Shown: positions 12,591 to 25,000 of the stretch, piece after piece
Position numbering within the stretch: the first letter of the stretch is position 1
Layout: each line of letters opens with the position of its first letter
NCBI GenBank assembly: GCA_009760855.2
Contig: WPIO01000037.1
Location: 2,862,501 to 2,915,000, forward strand
Length of the DNA stretch: 52,500 nucleotides
Direction of reading: 5' to 3'
Source: Cristatella mucedo
Taxonomy: Eukaryota > Bryozoa > Phylactolaemata > Cristatellidae
The notes under the pieces: generated by a model
What the model saw: only the letters and a program-made list of their open reading frames with translations
What the model was told of the DNA's origin: nothing
Databases searched by the model: none
Translations under genes and position numbers: made by a program

Positions 12591-12784
12591 CTGTCTGAGA
12601 ACTCAGAACGAATAGCACTCGTTCTCGCTTCCACAGCAACCTAGACAAAGCCACGCCTAAAATTACGTGAAAACTACCCAAGTAGGAGGACCATTAATTT
12701 GTTACGTTCCGTCTAGTCTTCTAGAACTCACTGCTTGCAAGTCGTTTGCCCTGTGTGATAAGATGCCTACACCTTTTATATAAA

Positions 12785-12930
12785 AAAATATAATTCATTT
12801 GTATAGCACCCCAAGAGAACTTAATCTCTATTCAGGCGCTTCACGCATGCCTCGAGGAACGAACCCACGACCTCAGCCAGACCTTAGTCGGGGCGAGCCC
12901 TTTAACCACTAGGCCAAACTAGCTCATTGC
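12785..12930 (-). mobile_element. SINE-B (tRNA head, LINE-A-like tail)
   Basis: The minus strand reads GGCCTAGTGGTTAAAGGGCT (A box region), then GGTCGTGGGTTCGTTCC (B box). It continues with GTGAAGCGCCTGAATAGAGA, TTAAGTTCTCTTGGGGTGC and TATACAAATG. The plus-strand copy at 45765 has the same order. The 3' segment after the tRNA head matches the 3' hairpin of LINE-A. Confidence 0.8.
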
Positions 12931-13747
12931 TGACACAAAACTCCGCAGCCAGGCTTGTTTGTCGTGACAGTGGCAACTGTCATTATCTCGCTACTTCTGA
13001 TTAATCTGTACCAGCTACGCATCAAGCTGCATCAAGCGACTTAAGAGGCCGGCAAATGAATTTTAAATCGCCTCATTCTCCTACTTTGGCCTATCTATGT
13101 GAAATACTTGCCAATAAGGCTTTCTACCCCATTGCGCTACCTGCTGATCTGAGTTCCTTTACTCATGCCAATAACCAAACTCACATCCTTTGCAGATCTC
13201 ACCTTAAACCTGTTTAATTAATTAATTAATTAAGGCTAGTCTTGCGAACTACATAGCTTCACTGGGTATCCGAAAAGCTGTAGGGAGCACCAACATGTCA
13301 CTTCTTAGGCATGCGAGTGCTCATGCGAATGGTTTCTCGTAGTCCAGAGCAAGCACACTATACCAAACTTTGCTTTTCGTTTCAATAATTAGCGGCCCCG
13401 AGGTCTGATTTTGATTGATCGGTGCCGTGATAATGGACTCCTTAGTTACGGGGCTTGACTATCACAGACAATTGCTTCAAGTTGTACTCGTATGTAACGT
13501 TGAATTCTTCTTTGTCACGTACGTAAGATTCAATGGGCTGACTAATCAGGTAGCCTAACCGCATATACTGTGATCATTTTCAGCAGAGCTAAGTTTCAAT
13601 ATCGACAGAATGAATGTGCAAAAGACTGCATTTTAAGCAAACTCATACCACGTCAAACCTGTGAAAAAATCTCGATAGCCTTGTTTTAAAGGTTATTACT
13701 TTTTACAGCGGAGGTGATGGGTTTGAATCCTGAAATTGGCATTGTTT

Positions 13748-13895
13748 TGTGAGCCCTAGTGGCTCACTAGGTAAAGCGGTTTCATTTGACAGCCTCAGTC
13801 CTGAGGCTGTGGGTTCAAATTCTGCTATAGGCGATCCTATATTGCCGCTGCAAGCTGTAGTGATAGCCATAAAGGATAGCTGTAAATATAAGAGA
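13748..13895 (+). mobile_element. tRNA-derived SINE-A, copy 2
   Basis: The head reads GTGAGCCCTAGTGGCTCAC and TAGGTAAAGCGG. The B box is GTGGGTTCAAATTCTGC, followed by GGCGATCCTATATTGCC and GTAGTGATAGCC. The order matches the copies at 3343 and 33757. Confidence 0.8.
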
Positions 13896-14274
13896 AGCCG
13901 TAAAATATGCACTCTAATTCCAATTTTTCAGGCACAGCCAGTGTCTTGATTGTACTTGAACCCAATTACGCATGTCAGATTCCGTCGATCGCACATCGAC
14001 AATAAGCGCATACAGCAGGCTATTGCTGCTTTCAGAATGCATTTAATTGAAACATCAGTTGGCTTTTTTTGCACAAGAGTCAGCGTGGCGTGCAAAGCCA
14101 CCGATTACAATCAATTTCAATGGCGCAGTAGCACTTTAGTGGGCGTTACTTCGGTGGGTTTCAGTTACTTGAAAGTCACAGGTAGGTCAGCACTAAAATA
14201 TTGGCTGGGCTTAGCGATTTTGAGCTGATTCGGAAGCCAAGAGATGCGATGAACAATACGAATCGCATTTAAAG

Positions 14275-14475
14275 AGTGGCTGAGCCGGATTGCTAGTCCT
14301 AAGTAGCTCTGCCTTGTGCGTCATTACTTGACGGCTTATGCAAGCTAGTGAACTTCGTCAAGGCAGCAAAGCAAGGCAGACTTGGCAAGCGTGAGATAGA
14401 GTAGGAGCCCGTTTATCAAGCCGTTCATGATTTCAACGACCTGGATGACCTGAAGTGAGGTACTGCATCTCTTGA
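14275..14475 (+). repeat. Relic of the apple-gene promoter block, copy b
   Basis: It aligns with both upstream regions. Shared words are CTTATNCAAGCTAG, AAGGCAGCAAA, GAGATAGAGTAGGAGCCC (compare GGAGCCCATCTATCC at about 91-106 and GGAGCCCGTTTATCCAGCC at about 21810-21828) and GACCTG-AGTGA. No TATA word and no MH-LVCFL signal exon follow. A LINE-A 3' end begins about 160 bases further on. This is probably what remains of a third gene unit. Confidence 0.65.
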
Positions 14476-14635
14476 ATTACGTGGTTGGTTCACGAAGTGA
14501 GCGTAACTTTAGCGGGTAGTAGTCATTTAAAATATCTTATTTGGTCATAATTGAAATAAGAGCTGAGTTACACGTTTATTGAATCGATAAGGAATCACAG
14601 TGCTGCGAAACACAACGTGAATAGAACTTAATTAA

Positions 14636-14710
14636 TAATAATAATAGTGCACTTGATAAAGCGCCCTCAGAGAACTCAATGTCTCTCTAGGCGCTTTACA
14701 TTTGCTGCAA
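14636..14710 (-). mobile_element. LINE-A 3' end
   Basis: On the plus strand it reads AATAATAATAATAGTGCACTT, then GATAAAGCGCCCTCAGAG, AACTCAATGTCTCTCTAGGC and GCTTTACATTTGCTGC. This is the reverse complement of the LINE-A terminal hairpin with its ATT tail. Only the last ~75 bases are present. Confidence 0.8.
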
Positions 14711-14904
14711 AGGGAATCTCTTAAGCAAACTTTTCACATGGTAAAGATAGTGATATCAAAAACGAGCTTTGCATTCTTGAAAAAAATATTTGTTCCGAGT
14801 ATCGTGAAAAGCGCACTTTTGATTGTCACAAAGCGAAACGAGCGAACGTTGAATCCAAAAGATTCCTTCGTGCATGTGACACTAATAATGCAATGCATCT
14901 CCGC

Positions 14905-16329
14905 CTGTAACACGCACAAAGTCATAAGGACCATGTGGGTGTTACGCAGGAGAGTTTTGTATGGCCCACTCACAGCCTAAGCGGCTTTCGGTACGCATTC
15001 GGTAGCCAACAGACTTTGTCTCACGCAGCAAAGAGAAAGTTGGAAGCATAGCAGAGTCAGGAGAGCAGCTGAGGTAGTGAGTAGCGTGGAAGTAGCAGCT
15101 CAGGACCGCTGAAAAGGATGAGCCATAGTCGGCAGTAGCAGAGTAGTTGTCGTTACGTAACAATTGTGGAAGCGAGTTCCACAGTCTAGGACCTGCAGAG
15201 CTATAGCTTCTTTCGCCAACGGTCTTTAAGCGGAGGAAGGGAACAGCTAATTTATTGTCCACATAGGACCTGAGGGCGCGAAGAGGCTGAACTAATGCAG
15301 CAGTTCAGCTAGGTACGAAGGAGCCAAGCCGTGGCGGGGGGGGGGATTTGTGGGTCAGCGTAAGAACTTTTTTCTGTATCCATTGCTCAACCGGCTTCCA
15401 TCCTAGCTCTTTTAGCAAAGGAGACACGTGCTCAAACCTTTGGGACTTGAAGACTAGATTTGCAGCAATATTCATAGTCTGCTGCAGTGGCCTAATAGCT
15501 TTCTTTGGCAGCCCAGCCAATAAGGAATTGCAGTAATCAAGCCGAGACAGAACTAAGAAGCTTGTTAAGTTTTTTACAAGCAACTGTGAGAGACAGCTTC
15601 TAATCTTGGATAGGGATCGAACGTGATTTTTAGCTGTAGAAGCAGTCCTCTGAATGAAACTTTTAAAATGGAGGCATTTGTCGAAAACGACACCTAAATT
15701 TCGAGCACGTGGTGACGGTCGCACGATAGCATCACCTATTAGAAGGGCGAAGCCTTTTAATCCAGACACACGCTTAGGGTGTCCTATGAGCGGCAGGTCG
15801 GTTTTATCATCATTTGATTTCAGGAATTTTTCCGACATCCAGAATCGAATATCGGCAAGGCATACATTCAGTTACTCAGTTGCCGCAGCAGAGTCAGACG
15901 GTTCGAATGACAAATACAACTGTGTATCGTTAGCATAGAAGTGATATCCTATTCCGTGGGCCTTAATCACTTTTCCCTGAGTTTGTGTATAAATGGAGAA
16001 CAGCAAGGGACCTAGTATAGACCCTTGAGGGACTCCACAGGTGAGCGTTCTCGTGTCTGAGACCTGACCCCCCACGACACGGATTGAACACGATCAGACG
16101 AGTACGATTTAAACCACTCCAGTGCTTCGTCTGTCAGACCGTTCATTGTTCTCAGTCGTTCAAGCCGAACCTCGTAACCAATGGTGCCGAAGGCAGCAGA
16201 CAGATCTAGCAGAGCTAGGGCAGTGACATTCCCGTCGTCGTTGCCACGTAGAATGTCATTGTTAACGCGGAGGAGATCAGTTTCAGTGGAGTGCTGCCTC
16301 TTGAACCCTGATTGCAATGTTTCTGGCAT
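14905..16329 (-). mobile_element. LINE-B retrotransposon, 5'-truncated and disabled
   Basis: The minus strand carries the second half of a CR1-like reverse transcriptase, broken into three frames. Motifs in order are GFKRQHSTETDLLRVNND, ALLDLSAAF, CGVPQGSILGPLLFSIYTQ, YHFYANDTQLY, FLKSNDDKTDL, SRLDYCNSLLAGLPKKAI, ELGWKP and GPRLWNSLPQ. The catalytic YADD box reads YAND, and the frames are broken near 15305 and 15870-16075, so it cannot transpose. The 3' end matches the short fragments elsewhere in the window. There is no endonuclease domain, so the copy is truncated at its 5' end. Confidence 0.85.
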
Positions 16330-17465
16330 TCCACTATTCCATTATTCCATTATTGCTAGGTACGATTATTGCTAGGTATTGCTCGACACTTGGCTACTGA
16401 TGTAATCGTTAGCTTTATGCATATGGCCGTTCTCTCATGGAGGCTACTCATTTCAACCTCAAAGATATTATTCCTTAAAAAAGGAACGACGCAATTCCGA
16501 ATGTAGCCACATTATTAAGTTGTTCACGTTTCCTTCCTACGATCGGTCGGCCGCTGCCACTGGACATCAGCCCGCTACACTTTCCGAGCTTGTGGCATGA
16601 TAATTTTTAGATTTAGTAGAAAAATATGATCATACTCACGGCTGGTAGCACAATTTTTTTTAACACTGTGTTTTTTGCTATTAATTTTATTTTTTCCATA
16701 TCGATAAACAAGTCCAGTCCTATTTAAGTTTATTTCTCACAGATTTCTGCTATCGCCTATTAGTTGGACAATTTTGCCCCGAGACAGCTTGCTAACCTAA
16801 AATATTCTACCTGTCTATGATGTCTCAATGTGCGCGACTTGCTAAGGTAGTTGGAAGTTCAAATCTAAAACATAAAGTAAGTGCCTTCTTTGCGTTCACA
16901 ATGGAATCGGCACGGTTATTTAAATCGCCTGAAAGAACCGAGAGAGCCTTTCACGGCAGTTAGCCACCAAGTTCTCAACGCGACGTATGAGCTTGCTAAA
17001 AACATCACTTTCTCTGTCTCTCATTTGAAGTCGTATCAAAGATGTTTTCATCGAAATCGTTTTCGTTATCAAAGGCAAGTTTCTTGCCTTCTTTGGGGAT
17101 GGCTTTTCGTAGTGACAATGCCCTCAGCCAGCCTGATGCTAGCAGTTCAATTGGAAGTTTCGTAACGTCCTGAAATAAGTAAGATGATGAAATTAGGCGG
17201 CTCTCCTCTAGGTAAGCTGTGTTGTCAAGCCTTTTTATCATGTGTGCGGCTCAGTGATATCGGTAGTTTGAATAATAACTATGGTAATAATAATTATGAT
17301 GAAAATAACTGTGGATTGCACTCAATTAGAACGTATTTTACCGTAATTTAATCATCGCAGCAGGACGTTGTGCAATAACCAATGTATGCAGCCATCCGTT
17401 GAGCATTCTATAAAATATTTACGTAATAGACATCTCTTGAGTGCCAATAATCTGAAAGCCTACAC
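16330..17465. other. Intergenic stretch without recognisable gene
   Basis: AT-rich sequence with scattered short frames. One segment near 16900-17160 can be read as 94 codons, but it has no motif, no splice support and no homology to its neighbours. Confidence 0.45.
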
Positions 17466-17471
17466 TAATTC

Positions 17472-18175
17472 GTGACATCCCGTCTCGACTTCTGCAACTC
17501 ACAGCTTACTGGCCTATCAGCATGTGCGATCAGGCGATTGCAGCTGGTGCAAAACTCTGCAGCTAGGCTTGTCTGTCGTGAGCGTCGCAGTTACCACATT
17601 ACTCCACTTCTCGCCGACCTGCACGGGCAACCAGTCAAGCAACGGATTTACTTCAAGGTCTTGTCGCTTACTTTTAGGTCCCTTTATTCTATGGCTCCAG
17701 CCTATTTCTCAGATATACTACCCCATCAGGCCAAGCATCGTACCACCCGCTTTTCGGAATCCACCAGTCTACAAATACCTTATACAAACATCAGATCCTT
17801 TGGAGACCGTGCATTTATTTAATGTGCTCCCAAAGCCTGGAACTCCCTTCCCACTTGCGTCAGAACATCCCCTGACCTGACCACATTTAAAAGGAACTTA
17901 AAAACACAACTATTTAAGACAGCATTTAGTGGGTCCCTGTGATTCGTCCTTGATGTGCTATGTGTGCTGACACTGTGCCTGCTGCCGCTAACAACATTTG
18001 CATGCTGACCCTGTGCATGTCACCCGTAACCATGGTATTCATTTTGTTTGTTTTTCAAGCATGATTTTACTTACCATTCAATTGCATTTGCCTTTGCAGT
18101 AAATGTAAAGCGCCAAGAAAGAGATTAAGTTATCTGGGACACTTTATCAAGTGCATTATTATTATTATTATTAAT
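17472..18175 (+). mobile_element. LINE-A C-terminal fragment with 3' end
   Basis: Residues TSRLDFCNSQLTGLSACAI, RLQLVQNSAARLVCRERR, YHITPLLADLHGQPVKQRI and PAYFSDILPHQAKHRTTRF give the typical CR1/L2 C-terminal pattern (L-D-[FY]-C-N-S-L, Q-N-x-A-A-R-L, H-I-T-P-L-L, L-H-W-L-P-V). After a stop comes the ~300-base 3' end: GTGGGTCCCTGTGATTCGTCC, TGCATGCTGACCCTGTG, AAAGCGCCAAGAAAGAG and ATT repeats. It is the best LINE-A C terminus in the window. Confidence 0.85.
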
Positions 18176-18739
18176 TACAATTCAGCCATAGATGTCTACG
18201 AGCTCGACCGACTGACTGAGTCTACCAAAACAGTACTGTGTTAAAAAAAACTCGGCTGCTCAAGACGTCATTCTTAAGAACGTAGACATCTTCCCTCCTG
18301 TAATCACGCGACCACCGAGTCTACGGTCAAACACGAACTTGATGGTGGCTCCTTAATCTTATTCGATCACCCTGTAAAAGCAGGAGCAAGTGCGAATTAT
18401 GGCAGGTAGGCAGAGCATATCGTTTGCTTTGTCCGACGAACAACGTAAAGACATTCTCAGAGGCTGCCTTAAAAAATGTGATAGAACTGAGAAACCACTC
18501 TGGGTACTATCGGAAAGCCTAACAAAGGAATATATATGACAGCCATGCGTCGGTTGCACTCCAGCGGCCAAATGATACATCGATCAAGCTTACCAACTCA
18601 TTCGCAAATTTTTTTTGGGGTGACCACTAAGTCACAACGTGATCTTCGCTATACGGCAATAGACTGGCAGGGACGACTAAGCTTTTGCGTATCAAGCCTA
18701 TGCTTCGTAGATAGAATAGATCTGAAGCATACAATGTCT

Positions 18740-19290
18740 TGCTGCACGGAACCGTTCCGCATGAATATTTTATTTCTAGTGATGACACTCACTTTTAGTT
18801 CTCTTCCTTCATTGTCTCCAGCCTACCAATCAGATCTACTCCCCCACCAGACTAAGTATCGTGCCACCCACTTTTTGGAAACTAATCGTTTTCCTATACC
18901 CCGTACGTACCTCGAATCATTAGGAAACCGTGCCTGTAGTTCTTATGCTCCCAGAGCCTAAAACTCACGTCCGACTTGGGTTACAACATAGTCGGACTTG
19001 ACCACATTCAAATAATAAATAAAAACGCATCTATTTATCACAGCAATTAGTGGGTCCACGTGACTTTTTCTTTGAGTGCTTAGGCTGCTGACACTGCTGA
19101 CACTGCCCATTCTGACACAAACTATGTTTTTATGCTGACCCTGTCCATATCACTTCTTACCTTATTATTCTTGTAGTTAATTGAGCATGCTACCACTTAA
19201 CCATTATATCTTGCCTCCTGCAGCAAACGTAAAGCACATAGAAAGAGATTGAGTTCGTTGGGGGTGCTACCTCAAGTGTAATAATATTAC
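18740..19290 (+). mobile_element. LINE-A C-terminal fragment, older copy
   Basis: PAYQSDLLPHQTKYRATHFLE parallels PAYFSDILPHQAKHRTTRF at 17472. The 3' part repeats GTGGGTCCACGTGACTTTT, TATGCTGACCCTGTCCATATC and a worn terminal hairpin followed by AATAATATTACC. Several stops and shifts show it is older than the 17472 copy. Confidence 0.7.
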
Positions 19291-19355
19291 CATTACTAAA
19301 TGTCCTGAAAATCGATGATTGTGCCCAAATTTCCCTACGCATTACTTACGCCCAC

Positions 19356-20115
19356 TGTATTTAAGCTGCAACTGCATCCTTTCAAACTGTTGTGCATGCA
19401 CAATCTTGGGCACTGCACTGCCATAGGCTGCAATGGCTCGACCTGATGCCAAAATCAAATAAAATGTATTGCGAATCGTCTGAATATTTGCTGGGTAAAG
19501 CTCCCAGTCTCATTTCAAATGACACTTCGCTATACGTTTAGAAGTATAATCCTTTTATTTTCAAGCCACTTTGCATGTTAATTTCAGGACGTCACCTTAC
19601 TCACCTTAAATGACCTGAGCGGGACGTCGATCGGTCACAAATCGAAAGCAATTAGAGGCGATGTCCGATTATCACTGCACATAGGACTTCTTCTGTTTAA
19701 GGTGCTTCAGCTTAATTGTAACCTGCTGCATGCGTTCAATCTGGGGGCAATACATTGCAATCGACCTCAATGCTATAGGCCAATCCCGGAATCCGTCGCA
19801 AATCGACCAGAAATTGGCTGGGCGAAGCTATGATTCTCGTTTTGTTTTACAGGGCACTATGTTTAAAGGGGCTCCACTTAATTTAACCATATGCTTGCTT
19901 TCAATCTAGCGGCAATGCATTTAAACAACGGCAGGCGGCCCAGGCTGAATCGCATTGGGCCGCAAATTAACCAAAATCACCTTTCGAGACTCCAGTTTTC
20001 TTGGCGAATAAAATAAACTGTGTTAACATTAGGTCAATCTTAAGTTTATCCATCGAGTGAGCTCAGTCTTTTGGCAATAGAGGGCAATTGCAACCGTGCA
20101 ATGACGTGACACGCT
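19356..20115. repeat. Degenerate ~165-bp tandem repeat, array 2 (part of block A)
   Basis: Units begin near 19356, 19693, 19855 and 20024, the same spacing as array 1 including the double first step. The phrases CAATCTTGGGCACTGCACTG, TTCAATCTGGGGGCAAT, TTTCAATCTAGCGGCAAT and GCTCAGTCTTTTGGCAAT show the shared core. Confidence 0.55.
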
Positions 20116-21340
20116 AGCACTGTAGATAAGGCAACCGTGGGAGTGTTTAAGAGCCCGGCTGGGACGTTTCTACCAACGCGTGCACACGAAAGCCTGAACC
20201 CACCACAGCGAACCTAATTCAGAACACATGTTCTGAACTTTTCTGGAGAGATGATGGCGTCTTTAGCTTTAGTCCTAACTAAGGAGGCAACTAAAACAGT
20301 ATCTTTACTAAACTCTATCAACCAGAAGGTGGCGTACCTATAAAGAAGGAGCAGGACACCATGCATCTTTGCACCAGTGATTGCGACTTCAAAATTTTCC
20401 ATCACGGTATTGTCTCATCAATGCAGTGGTGTCTGCTTACATTCAGTTAGCCAGTCTGAAGGAACGGTAGAGAAATCGTCCAGATGGTCTGAGCTGTACA
20501 CACACCTGCAGGCAGACGTTTTAGAAAAGCGATGCACAAGAGTCTTAATGCGTATCATAACAAGAATCACAAGGCCGTTTGCTTTTGCGATATGCTAATT
20601 CCATAAACGTACCAGAATTGCAGCAGCTCCAAGTTTGTCACTCAATAGGACGATGATGATGATATCAGCACTTTCAAAAATCATATCTCGATTGAGCTAC
20701 CGTCAAAGTAGCTACGTTAATAACAGATTTGCCGACATCGTTGCTTACTCTCACCAGGTCGATTAAAATAGAAAATGAACCATCGTGACGTACCAATTGC
20801 GAGACACACAAGCTGCTTACTCGGTTGTTATAAACCACCGGTGTATATCATGTTCTCAATTTATAAAAAATTATAGCATACAAAATCGTAGAGTCTATTC
20901 CTCTCGAACTCTATGGTAGCTCATCGAGTGGAATTTAGACATAAGTTTGTCGATGGTGACAGTCGGTGAGCGTAGGAAAAGGGGGTGTTCCACTAACCTT
21001 GCCCCTAGTAGGGGAACAAACCTGCTTACTCTCGCTCCACCACAGCAACAACACGTAGCACTCTCACCACAGTGAACGTTGACAAAACACGGTTCTCCGT
21101 ATGGCAATTTACGATTGTTTCCACCTATCATGTGATTACCAGTGAATACACCCATCAGCAGTACAATAGCAGTTTAGCATATCAGTTTAACATTAAATTA
21201 GAGCAGGAATCCATAATATCAGCAGGTTTTTCAGTTTGAGCAGCCTCGAAGCAAGTTAACAGTTATAGGATCCACGGGTGCATCAACCTACACTGAAAGA
21301 CCAACCGATTTTGCATGTTACATTTTCATTCAAATTTAAA
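19356..21340. repeat. Segmental duplication block A, copy 2
   Basis: Counterpart of 8711-10930, ending about 350 bases before the promoter block of paralogue 2. It lacks the LINE-B insertion seen in copy 1. Confidence 0.75.
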
Positions 21341-21692
21341 ATATCAGTACCAGGGGCGCCACTGTATCAAGGTATCAACTATACTATTGTTATAATTATT
21401 ATTATTTTGATGCATGAGATAAGCACGGTTAACCTTCAGAACTGGGTCCACTTGCATGAACTTAATTATGCCATGGTTTGAAGACAGAGCAAGAACTCCC
21501 GAAAAGACGAAGACCTTGACCTTACTCGAGCCTATTGCTAGAAGTCGTACGTCTAGTCGGTTGAAATATGAAGGGGTGTGTTGAATTAAAAGCTCTTTAC
21601 CGTATCCATTCTTCCTGCCTTAGCCTGGTTTAGTTTCTGGTGTCCTCCCGTTGTGATCGGAACAATGGGTTTACTAAAGTCATCAATTCAAG

Positions 21693-22006
21693 TGAGGCTG
21701 AGCTGCCGGTACCGAGTAGGTCAGCCCAGCGCATCGTTTTTTTCCGGCTTATACAAACTAGCTAGCCACTCATTGCCAAGGCAGCAAATCATGGGAGACT
21801 TATTTTGAGATAGCATAGGAGCCCGTTTATCCAGCCGCCCACCACGTCTATGACCTGTCTGACCTGCAGTGATCGACTGCTGCTCGTGAGTCACCTATTT
21901 TTATTTTTTAAAGCATCTGGTTGGACATCATGGCTAACACTGATGCTGTATCTGCCAATATAAAGCTCTCGGGCAATACCGAGTTACGACAGGCAACGCA
22001 GGTAGA
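21693..22006 (+). promoter_or_regulatory. Conserved upstream block and TATA box of paralogue 2
   Basis: The block aligns with 1-260 upstream of paralogue 1 and with the relic at 14275. TATAAA is at 21959-21964, 48 bases before the ATG, inside GCCAATATAAAGCTCTCGGG. Upstream are AAAGCATCTGGTTGGACATC (compare ATTGGACAG in copy 1) and GGAGCCCGTTTATCC. The spacing implies a short 5' untranslated region of perhaps 15-25 bases. Promoter function is inferred. Confidence 0.6.
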
Positions 22007-25000
22007 ATGCATGCCCTCGTATGCTTTCTTGCAGTGCTGGCTTTGGCCTCAGGCCAGGGCAGCGATTCGTGTGGTAAGTCCAAGTTTTCCGGTTGCTTAC
22101 TTGGGTAGAGCCTTGTCACAGTATCAATGCTGTTGAGCAAAAATTTCATTTTAACATGCATACTTAATTTCAGATCAACATGAGTTTTTTAAACCTTACA
22201 TTTTTAATTTCTTCTTACTATGGCAACCTCTTGTTTTACTGCTTTACATCAAAATGTTTGGTATATCCTAATTGACACTACGACGAATTTGGTCATGGTC
22301 AGTGATGGTGGTGAAAATAAGGTTTTTAATATGGTTCTTCTCTAGGCTTTCAAATGTTCTGATTACAGATCCACGCTGGCCTATTTACAAAGACCAAATC
22401 TTCTGCCATCCAGGTAGACACTGCATTCAACTTGACTATACAAAAACGCTCGTTCGGCCAAACTCTCGATCGCCTAGACCATTGAAGCTCGCCCTATAGG
22501 TCTACGTTGAGTAAATGCAACGAGAGCCTAATCTATTTTTAACCAGATGCCGTCGTAGCAGCCTTCATCATGCTAACCGCGGTAACGTAAAAATGCCAGT
22601 TGGTTTCTACAGCTGACCAACCTGTTACTTTCTTTACAAAGTAGATACTTTTTCGCACATTTGTTGTGAGTTTGCATGTCTTGGTAAATAGCAAACACCC
22701 GTGGCCAACGAGTACTCTACAGTACTCAGCGACGTATAAATCTTTTCTGTCGTGAAGACGTTAATGGCTAACTGAAATCTCTCTTTTGCTACCAACAGCA
22801 ACGCTTCACTCCGATTTGCTAGCGTTTCGGCTCGCACCTAGCTAATGGAATGCTGGGCTCTAATTCGCCTGCTTGTGTCTTAAAGTCAAGAATTGTACTG
22901 TACCCAACCGCTCATACTTGCACCGACTTTTGCTAGGATGGGTATTAGAAGATCAAGCAATTATCAGACATGTATAACATGGCTCGAACCTAACTCTTAA
23001 CTTAGAGAGCTACTTCAATGAGAGCACAGAGCTGATAATACTCTGTACTTGTTAGACGATTTTGCCGACGGGGCAAAATTGTTCATTGCGGATAAAGGTG
23101 ACCGTTTCACAGGCGGTTCGTTGCTGCCTTAGTTGTGCAGGGAATTTTGGTTTCAGAACATCAGATCTTACCGTTCGATTCATTCGCTTTGTGTTCGTGT
23201 GAAAGAGTTTACACTTTCCATCTCGATCTAGAGTAATGTACTGACTTTATTTTCGAACTAGCATGCTTGTATATCTAAATTTCAACGTACTGTAAATAAT
23301 TTGGTCTGTTACATAATTTATATAATATACCCATAGTAATTTTAATAATAATAATAATTTTATTAATTTACATATTTTGCTGTCTAGCATCTCACTGATG
23401 CCTACACAGATTCTCTCGCTGCGAGTGGGAGCCAGTGAGGACAGAGGACAGAGACTAGTTTATCCAGGACTGCTGTACAGGCGAATGATTATTGTTAGGA
23501 GGCGGGGGAGGACACTCGAGTATGACATTGCTAGCCTGTGGATGCAGCCATGCGGCATATAATGGAAGGCAGGCAGAAAGGCTGTCCTATAGCTCTTTGA
23601 TGAATCTATAAGGTGTGTGCATGTGAACAGTTAATACCAGATAAGCTCATTATCCTCTACATTATGTGTTTTACGAACTACATGTAGTGATAGTAAAAAG
23701 AATTATGCCTAACTTGAATGGGGGCCAGTCCAGGTCTGTGAGTAGCGGTGTGATGTGGCAACAGTATCGTTCACGATAGACTAGCCTAGCTCCAGATTGT
23801 CTTACCCTCTGTAAGGGCCTGATTGCAATAGCCGGTAAACTAGCAAGCAGTGAGTTGCAACAGTCGAGACGGAATGATGGAAATGCATGGACCAATGTGG
23901 ATGTAGTATCCCTTGCTAAGGGCGCCCTAATTTAAGCGATGTTATGTAGCAGAAATTAGGCAGCTTGACTATAGCTCTGACATGGTCATTTAGTGAACGG
24001 TTAATTTAAAACAGGACACGTAGATTTCATGCAGATGCAGCTGAAGATAAGTTAGCTCGCAGAGTCTGTGAGGAGGGCTAAGCCGTGTTGGCGTCACCCT
24101 TGGTTGGTTCATAAATAGTTGGATTGTTCTATCGTCATTCAGTTTTAAAAATGTATCTGCCATCCTTGCACGGAAATCAGCAATACCTGCAACAATTGAG
24201 TTAAGAGAAATCAATACGCAGGAAGGAAGGGAGGGATCAATGTAAAGTACAGCTGAGTGTCATCTGCATAGAAGTTAAAGCCCAGACAGCGTGTCTGGAC
24301 CTAACGTCGGCAAGAGGGAGAGTATAAACTGTGAATAACATTAATTGCAATTTGTTCATATAATTCCCCTGACAGAGCAGAATCTCAATCGCCCGCTTTT
24401 GAGCTTGCCACAGGATAAGTAATAAACAAAAAATACTGATTTGCAACCTTAAATTCTTAGACAAGCAAGCAACAGTAAGCCAGTATCTTTTTGGATACGC
24501 ATATTAAAGCATTTATGCAGATATAAATTCACGGCCTTTGATTACCGGGATTCCTGGTTAGATGGAGATACTGAATTATGCATAGGTAAGCAAGCAGAGC
24601 TGAATCAAAGTGAGGTACACAGTCCAATATCGGCAGCAGGAGATTAGTAGTCCCTGGTCAAGAATCGTGGAAGTGAGGTACAGAATCTAGGACTCCTCAA
24701 AGCTAACGCTTCTATTACCAACGGTCTTCAAGCGGAGGAATGAAACAGCTAATTTGTCGTCCATATAGGATCTGAGGGCACGAGGAGAGTGAAACTGGTC
24801 GAGCAGTTCAGCTAGGCAGGGAGGACCCAGATGTGGGTCAGCCTAAAAACTTTGCTTTGTATCCATTGAACAACAGACCGCCACTCTAGCTTATTAAGAT
24901 AGGGAGACACTCAAACAAAACAAATGGGATTTGCAAAATAGTTTTCCGGACCGATAGTTGTTCTCAATCGTTTAAGTAAGGCATTGTGATCAGTGGTGTC

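Noticed and set aside
13748-13895. tRNA gene
   Set aside because: It has tRNA-like boxes, but a body and 3' end shared with two other copies show a SINE; the acceptor stem is not formed.
15870-16329. Active reverse transcriptase
   Set aside because: The YADD box is YAND, and the frame is broken at several places.
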